Shown piece after piece: positions 59,181-64,000 of a stretch of 64,000 nucleotides of DNA (position 1 is the first letter of the stretch; each line of letters opens with the position of its first letter). The stretch lies in the NCBI RefSeq assembly GCF_900103125.1, contig NZ_FNJV01000003.1, positions 62,001 through 126,000 of the forward strand. Reading direction: 5' to 3'. The notes below the pieces were generated by a model. It worked only from the letters and a program-made list of their open reading frames with translations. It searched no databases and was not told the DNA's origin. The translations under genes were made by a program, and so were the position numbers. The stretch is from Mucilaginibacter sp. OK268 (GTDB lineage: Bacteria > Bacteroidota > Bacteroidia > Sphingobacteriales > Sphingobacteriaceae).

Positions 59181-61283
59181 TTAATAAACGCTTAATTCGG
59201 CAATTGTAATACCATTTCCCGAAATTACGTGCGCTGCCTCAAATTTAAAATACCTGGCTTTAACCGGCTGTTTTAAAATAACCGGCTGTTCTATCAAACT
59301 TGCTTTAATATTAGAAAATTCGCCCGCAGCCACTTTTTGCCACTCCTTGCCATCATTACTGGTGTAAAATACATAGCTATCAACAATTCCCTCAAACTGC
59401 TTATCCTGGCGTGGCAGATACCCAAAGGCCTTAATTTCTTTAACGCTACCCAGATCAATGCTGATCTGTTGCGGAAAAGATGCACTTTCCTGCTTTAAAG
59501 TACTGTAAAGAGAATGGCTATTTTCGTCAATAGCATTTTCGGCATGGTTGTTATTACTTGCATCGATCACCTTCCAGGCGGTTTTAGCATATCCTAATGA
59601 AACAAAAGCCGTTTCACTTTGCTGATCTTTTCCTTCAAAGCTACGTGCTTTTATCACTGCATCATCAGTAGCAGTAAAAGAACCTTTATATAATGGTGAC
59701 TTTAAAGTTGGCTCCTGGCCGTTTAAGGTATAGTGAATAGAATTTACAGGCGCTTCGGTAGTAATGCTTATCTCGCCGCTTTTATTACGGCTGATCTTTG
59801 GAGCAGTTAAATGAACAGGCTCTTTATAAATACCAAAATCGCTTAAAGCTATGGCGGCCTGTGAGCCGGTAATGCGTAACCTTAGTTTAGTTGTTGTAAT
59901 GTTTTGAGTTAGGCGGATAAGACGATTACCTCCGATACTGGTCGCCGAAGCTATTTGCTGCCATTTGCCATTGGTATATGCGTCAACAGCGAGCGAATCG
60001 ATGCGTTGTCCTAATTTGATATTTTCACGTAACCTGATCACATTAAATGTTTTAGGAGTATGCAGATCAATAATTAGTTGAGGTGTTGTTACTTTATCAT
60101 CTGTAGCCCAATAGCTATAGCGATCATTATCCAACAAAAACTGCGGGCCGTATTTAATCTTATTCCCACCGCGTACGTTGCTGGCAGTAAACGTTGCTCC
60201 TTTTGCCAGGTTTACGGCAAAGGTTTGCTTTAGTAACTGACCAAATTCAGTGAGTGATTTTACATCTATCTCATTAACAATTCCCCGCTGATCAGGAGAC
60301 AAACCAAGATCAAGCGCGGCATCGCGGCCAACGCTTTTGTAATAGAGATCAAGTAAAGTATAAGGTGATTTTACTCCTCCATCCTGTGTTTTGTGGTAAA
60401 ACCATCCGGGTCTTAATGATACATCGCATTCAGCGGGCATCCAGTATTTACCGTCGCGGGTGCCTTCTGTACCTTCATAGTCTTTAACATATCCATTTCC
60501 AGGTTCTTTGCCTTCGTCCGGAGCATGAGGTGTATAAGTAGCCCAACAGGTTTCACCGGCATGCCCTTCTTCGTTGCCTACCCAACGTACATCGGGGCCC
60601 ACATCGCCGAATATCACAGCATTGGGTTGTAATTTACGGGTGATGCCCCAGGTGTTTTTCCAATCGTAATAAGTTGAGCGGTCGATCTTGCGGATCTCGC
60701 GTTTGCCGCCATAATAGCCATCGCCACCATTGGCGCCGTCATGCCAGGAAATGAACAGTGGGCCATAATGTGTGTATAGTTCCCGCAGTTGTTCCTGGTA
60801 TATTTTTAAATATTCTGGTGTACCGTAGTTGGGGTTATTCCTGTCCCAAGGCGAACAATAAACACCTAATTTCATGCCCAATTTATCACAGGCCTCACGA
60901 TATTCTTGCAGTATGTCACCTTTTCCATTTTTGTATGGGCTTTGTGAAATATTGTGTTCTGTTGTTTTGGTTGGCCAAAGGCAAAAACCATCATGGTGTT
61001 TTGCTACCACCACAACACCTTTAAATCCGCCTGCTTTGGCCGCAGCAACTATCTGCATGGCACTAAACTGAGATGGATTAAGCAATTTAGGGTCTTCGTC
61101 ACCATACCCCCACTCCTTGTTGGTATAAGTATCCAAACCATAGTGAATGATACAATACATCCCCATTTCCTGCCAGTTGAGTTGCCCCTGCGTTGGTAAG
61201 GGCCCAAACGGTTTAGGTGGGGCCTGACTAAAGCTACGAACGCTAACAATAAATAGTAATACAAACAGAATAATCTTTTTCAT
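59181..61283 (-). CDS. Alpha-L-fucosidase, GH29, with discoidin-type domains, 700 aa
   Basis: A signal peptide (about 1-19) is followed by the GH29 barrel (about 25-345). ISWHDGANGGDGYYGG (about 178-193) carries the presumed nucleophile Asp in the position of the family WFDG motif, and AKHHDGFCLW (about 93-102) is the conserved substrate loop. Downstream lie an F5/8-type discoidin domain (about 355-485), a short chitobiase-C-like segment (SIHYTLNGQEPTLKSPLYKG, about 520-539) and a second discoidin-like domain (about 570-700). These carbohydrate-binding domains suggest attachment to a glycan. The gene is 10 nt from the GH20 gene upstream. Confidence 0.95.
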   Translation of the reverse strand: MKKIILFVLLFIVSVRSFSQAPPKPFGPLPTQGQLNWQEMGMYCIIHYGLDTYTNKEWGYGDEDPKLLNPSQFSAMQIVAAAKAGGFKGVVVVAKHHDGFCLWPTKTTEHNISQSPYKNGKGDILQEYREACDKLGMKLGVYCSPWDRNNPNYGTPEYLKIYQEQLRELYTHYGPLFISWHDGANGGDGYYGGKREIRKIDRSTYYDWKNTWGITRKLQPNAVIFGDVGPDVRWVGNEEGHAGETCWATYTPHAPDEGKEPGNGYVKDYEGTEGTRDGKYWMPAECDVSLRPGWFYHKTQDGGVKSPYTLLDLYYKSVGRDAALDLGLSPDQRGIVNEIDVKSLTEFGQLLKQTFAVNLAKGATFTASNVRGGNKIKYGPQFLLDNDRYSYWATDDKVTTPQLIIDLHTPKTFNVIRLRENIKLGQRIDSLAVDAYTNGKWQQIASATSIGGNRLIRLTQNITTTKLRLRITGSQAAIALSDFGIYKEPVHLTAPKISRNKSGEISITTEAPVNSIHYTLNGQEPTLKSPLYKGSFTATDDAVIKARSFEGKDQQSETAFVSLGYAKTAWKVIDASNNNHAENAIDENSHSLYSTLKQESASFPQQISIDLGSVKEIKAFGYLPRQDKQFEGIVDSYVFYTSNDGKEWQKVAAGEFSNIKASLIEQPVILKQPVKARYFKFEAAHVISGNGITIAELSVY

Positions 61284-61292
61284 TGCTGATAT

Positions 61293-63587
61293 TTAATTTT
61301 TAAACCATTCAGCAGGAATATCCTGCCGGGCCGAACCATTTACACTATACTGGAGTTTAAGGGTAAAACCACCGCCACCTTCAATAAAATCAAGCGCGAA
61401 TGGGTGCAAACCCATTTTTAAGGCTATCTGTCCGCTTCTTTCTTGTGCCGAGTGATTACCGTCGTTATCAACCACCATCGTTGGGCCAATTTTTAATACG
61501 GCACCATCATCGGCGGTTAAATAAAAACTATAAATACCATCGGCAAGTATATCTATGTATCCTTTATAAGCGATGCCAAATGATGGAGCCTTTACCGTTG
61601 AGGGCACCTCGATGGCAGTAGTTGTAAAAGTGCTATCAACCCTGGCTTTTTTCATCAGGGATGTTTGTTTGAAGTAAGCCTTGTAATATTTGCAATCTAA
61701 ACCGGGTTTTGTGCTCCTGACTTTTACCGGGCCAAGCATATATTGCTTGGTGTAGTTTAAATTATAAACATCTCCGCGTGTACCATTTGCAGTAAAGGCC
61801 GCAACCCGAACCAATTCGTTATTTGTTATACTTAATGCAGATGGCAATTCCCTTGATTTTGTGTCGGGCAAAGACCCATCAGTTGTGTAACGGATAATCA
61901 AGGAAGGTAATGGTTTGTTGATGCTTAAGCTCCCCTCATCGGTAAATACATAATTGTTTAATAGTCCGGGAAGGTCGGGTAAGCGATAATTAATATTCAT
62001 AGCATCCATACGGCTATACTGTTTCACCAGGCGTTTCAGATAAGAATCATATTTACCAGGTTGATTTGTCCAGAGCATTTCGGCAAGGGCAGTGAGGCGC
62101 GGCATATACATATAATCTGCCCTTTTTTCTGAGGGTATCATTTCTGTCCAGATATTAGCTTGTGCTCCGATGATAGATTTGGCTTCCCCGGCATTTAAAA
62201 CCTTAGGGATAGGGTTAAAATGGTATACCTTATCAATCGAATACTGATCAGGCTGATTATCAAAATATAAGGGCTCTCCTGGTGTCATGATCACGGTGTT
62301 ACCGTTTTTTACTGCTTTTACCGGAGCATCGGGCACCCAGGTGCGCCAATACATAATGATAGCTGTTGGACTGATACCACCTTCGATAATCTCATCCCAG
62401 CCGATCAGCTTACGCCCCTTGGAGTTAAAGAATTTCTCCATGCGGTTGATAAAGTAGCTTTGCAAAGCAGGCAGATCTTTGATCCCCTCACGTTCCATTA
62501 AAGCTTTACAATCAGCAGATTTACCCCAATCGGTGCGATCAACTTCGTCGCCACCAATATGGATGTATTGCGACGGGAAAATATCCATGATCTCGCTGAA
62601 CACATTTTGAGCAAATTCATAAGTCGACTCTAATCCAGGGCAAATAGGTTTGGTAAACAATTTACCCCATGAATTTTCGCCATTACAGGTTAAAAAAGGA
62701 TAGGAATTAATAGCGGCCATCATATGACCGGGCATATCAATTTCGGGGATGATGTCGATATGCCGGACAGCAGCATAGGCCACTATACCCTTCATTTCCT
62801 GTTGAGTGTAAAAACCACCATACATGGTTTTACCCTCACGTTGAACAATATGTTCTTTGTCAATGACAAAGTCAGGATTATCCTTAGCTTTTTTGATACA
62901 AGCCGAATCCTGGTTATTAAAAGTACGCCAGGCACCTTCTTCGGTTAGCTTCGGGTATTTTTTGATCTCGATGCGCCAACCCTGATCATCAGTCAAGTGC
63001 AAGTGAAGTTTATTCATTTTGTAAAGCGCCATCCTGTCGATAAATTTTTTCAGATAAGCTACAGAAAAGAAATGCCGGGAAACATCCAGGTGCATTCCGC
63101 GCCAAGCATAGGCCGGTTGATCCTGAATAGTTACAGCAGGTAATACTAAAGTTTTACTTACTCTGCTTTTTTCGACAGAAACTGGTAACAATTGACGAAT
63201 AGTTTCAATCCCATGAAATATACCGGCCGGGTCTTTAGCAGCAATGATCACCTGCTGTTTATTGATGGTTAACTTATAGGCTTCGGGAGCTGTTAATGAA
63301 GCATCGTAAATCAATTTAATAGCACCCGGTTTATCACTTTGGGTTATAGGCAACTTTCTGCCTAAACCTTTTAATAATAACTGATCAAGTTGATTAGCCT
63401 CATCAGTAAATGGTTTTGCAGCTAGAATACTGGTTTTGCCACTGATAATAAATGAGCCTTTACCGGCTACCAATTGCGTTGGGTAAGGTATCAATGGAAA
63501 CCGGGCGGCTGTTTCCTGTGCATTCACAGCAGCAGTACAAGTAAGCATTAACGCAGCCGCCAACAAATATTTTGAAATGGTCTTCAT
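61293..63587 (-). CDS. Beta-N-acetylhexosaminidase, GH20, with C-terminal PA14-like domain, 764 aa
   Basis: The chosen ATG (MKTISKYLLAAALMLTC) gives a normal signal peptide ending VNAQ. The frame runs 14 residues further to 63629, but that would overlap the preceding gene. The GH20b domain (about 25-140) and catalytic barrel (about 150-490) follow, with the acid pair D-E in HIGGDEVDRTDWG (about 345-357) and WRGMHLDVSRHF (about 160-171). CHB_HEX_C-like RYTTDGSLPDTKS (about 562-574) and a PA14-like domain (about 620-764) follow. It removes terminal GlcNAc or GalNAc outside the cytoplasm. Confidence 0.95.
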   Translation of the reverse strand: MKTISKYLLAAALMLTCTAAVNAQETAARFPLIPYPTQLVAGKGSFIISGKTSILAAKPFTDEANQLDQLLLKGLGRKLPITQSDKPGAIKLIYDASLTAPEAYKLTINKQQVIIAAKDPAGIFHGIETIRQLLPVSVEKSRVSKTLVLPAVTIQDQPAYAWRGMHLDVSRHFFSVAYLKKFIDRMALYKMNKLHLHLTDDQGWRIEIKKYPKLTEEGAWRTFNNQDSACIKKAKDNPDFVIDKEHIVQREGKTMYGGFYTQQEMKGIVAYAAVRHIDIIPEIDMPGHMMAAINSYPFLTCNGENSWGKLFTKPICPGLESTYEFAQNVFSEIMDIFPSQYIHIGGDEVDRTDWGKSADCKALMEREGIKDLPALQSYFINRMEKFFNSKGRKLIGWDEIIEGGISPTAIIMYWRTWVPDAPVKAVKNGNTVIMTPGEPLYFDNQPDQYSIDKVYHFNPIPKVLNAGEAKSIIGAQANIWTEMIPSEKRADYMYMPRLTALAEMLWTNQPGKYDSYLKRLVKQYSRMDAMNINYRLPDLPGLLNNYVFTDEGSLSINKPLPSLIIRYTTDGSLPDTKSRELPSALSITNNELVRVAAFTANGTRGDVYNLNYTKQYMLGPVKVRSTKPGLDCKYYKAYFKQTSLMKKARVDSTFTTTAIEVPSTVKAPSFGIAYKGYIDILADGIYSFYLTADDGAVLKIGPTMVVDNDGNHSAQERSGQIALKMGLHPFALDFIEGGGGFTLKLQYSVNGSARQDIPAEWFKN

Positions 63588-63600
63588 TTTTTTCTTTTTA

Positions 63601-64000
63601 TTATTTGCTGATAGATATTGTTCGTTCAACTACATTCCATCCGCCTATAGTTACAGTGAGATTTCTTTTTGCGCTATTTTTATAATCAATGATTACTTTC
63701 TTTTCTTCGCCTGGTAAAACGGTAATATAATTATCGCTGTAAAAAGCAGGTAATACCCGTTGTTTGGTATCCGCATCAGTTAATGACAGCCTGTTAAAAA
63801 ACGCAAGTGGCCCATTGCCTGTATTAGTTAAGGTTACTTCTACTTTATCAGTACTTAAATATTTAGCCGAAGCACTTAGGTTTCCTTTGGACATACTTTG
63901 TAATCCAGAATAATTACCGTTCCCATCAGGTATCCAGTAAATGTTTTCGCTCAGGACTTTCTTATCTTTATCTAATAACTGCAGGCAAAGAAAGGCCCCT
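63601..64000 (-). CDS. Glycoside hydrolase family 2 protein, C-terminal part (start beyond window)
   Basis: The frame is open from the right edge to a TAA at 63601, giving about 133 residues. It reads LDKDKKVLSENIYWIPDGNGNY, then an Ig-like sandwich with YLSTDKVEVTLTNTGNGPLAFFNRLSL and LPGEEKKVIIDYK. This matches the last Ig-like (mannosidase) domain of GH2 exo-beta-mannosidases or exo-beta-glucosaminidases, where a short W-P loop precedes the sandwich. The catalytic domain is outside the window, so the substrate cannot be told. With GH20, GH29 and GH92 downstream on the same strand, a beta-mannosidase acting on the N-glycan core would fit. Confidence 0.85.
   Translation of the reverse strand, partial: GAFLCLQLLDKDKKVLSENIYWIPDGNGNYSGLQSMSKGNLSASAKYLSTDKVEVTLTNTGNGPLAFFNRLSLTDADTKQRVLPAFYSDNYITVLPGEEKKVIIDYKNSAKRNLTVTIGGWNVVERTISISK

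Noticed and set aside
1-64000. CRISPR arrays, tRNA or rRNA genes, insertion sequences with transposase, prophage
   Set aside because: No regularly spaced direct repeats, no tRNA-like cloverleaf or rRNA core sequence, and no transposase or phage-like ORF was recognised.

Overview
The window looks like chromosome from a Bacteroidota, most probably family Sphingobacteriaceae and close to Mucilaginibacter or Pedobacter. That placement is inference from gene content: a SusC/SusD pair, many secreted glycoside hydrolases, ~800-residue double-FtsX ABC permeases, DUF4097 and DUF4251 proteins, VCBS/ASPIC proteins, TANNTTTG-like promoter boxes and dispersed inverted repeats placed 3' of genes. No rRNA, tRNA, CRISPR array, transposase or phage gene was seen.

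Layout. (1) 1-12671, minus strand: an ABC export or lipoprotein-handling cluster with a HlyD/MacA-like adaptor, one ATPase, four paralogous MacB/FtsX-type permeases (the last cut by the left edge) and a secreted DUF4097 beta-solenoid. (2) 13098-15792, plus: a divergent NtrC-family (sigma-54 activating) response regulator overlapping a membrane histidine kinase. Two identical 19-nt sites lie upstream of the two transcription units of region 1, each exactly 76 bp from a GG-containing -24-like box. (3) 15806-20201: an inverted-repeat element, an FMN reductase, htpG and two small genes. (4) 20501-25032, minus: ethanolamine permease and ammonia-lyase (eutB, eutC), preceded by a Tat-exported TIM-barrel protein. 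(5) 25517-31173, minus: a GH63-like glucosidase, an M19 dipeptidase, a D-threonine-aldolase-like PLP enzyme and a RidA protein. (6) 31265-36698, minus: two outer-membrane barrel proteins, a DoxX-like membrane protein, a lipoprotein of the vanadium haloperoxidase/PAP2 family and an orphan secreted protein. (7) 36847-40120, plus: a two-part YeeE/YedE sulfur transporter, a TlpA thioredoxin and a GH51 arabinofuranosidase. (8) 40247-43074, minus: a CrtI-like FAD oxidoreductase, beta-carbonic anhydrase and a cysteine-free peroxiredoxin-fold protein, with a possible 30-codon leader ORF ending Cys-Ser-Cys. (9) 43490-56707, plus: an L,D-transpeptidase, then SusC, SusD, a VCBS/ASPIC protein, a second haloperoxidase/PAP2 enzyme and a cytochrome-c/VCBS fusion. 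(10) 56832-64000, minus: GH92, GH29, GH20 and a truncated GH2, an enzyme set suited to trimming N-glycans or similar host or fungal glycans.

The most unusual items are two divergent copies of a ~290-nt non-coding element (16477-16766 plus, 25202-25492 minus) and the paired 19-nt sites beside the NtrC-type regulator. The two elements share a promoter-like box, a GC-rich hairpin with two compensatory base-pair changes, a 36-nt identical core with three TGTTAAAA units at exact 10-nt spacing, and a conserved long-range inverted repeat. They precede unrelated genes (htpG and a sugar isomerase-like gene).
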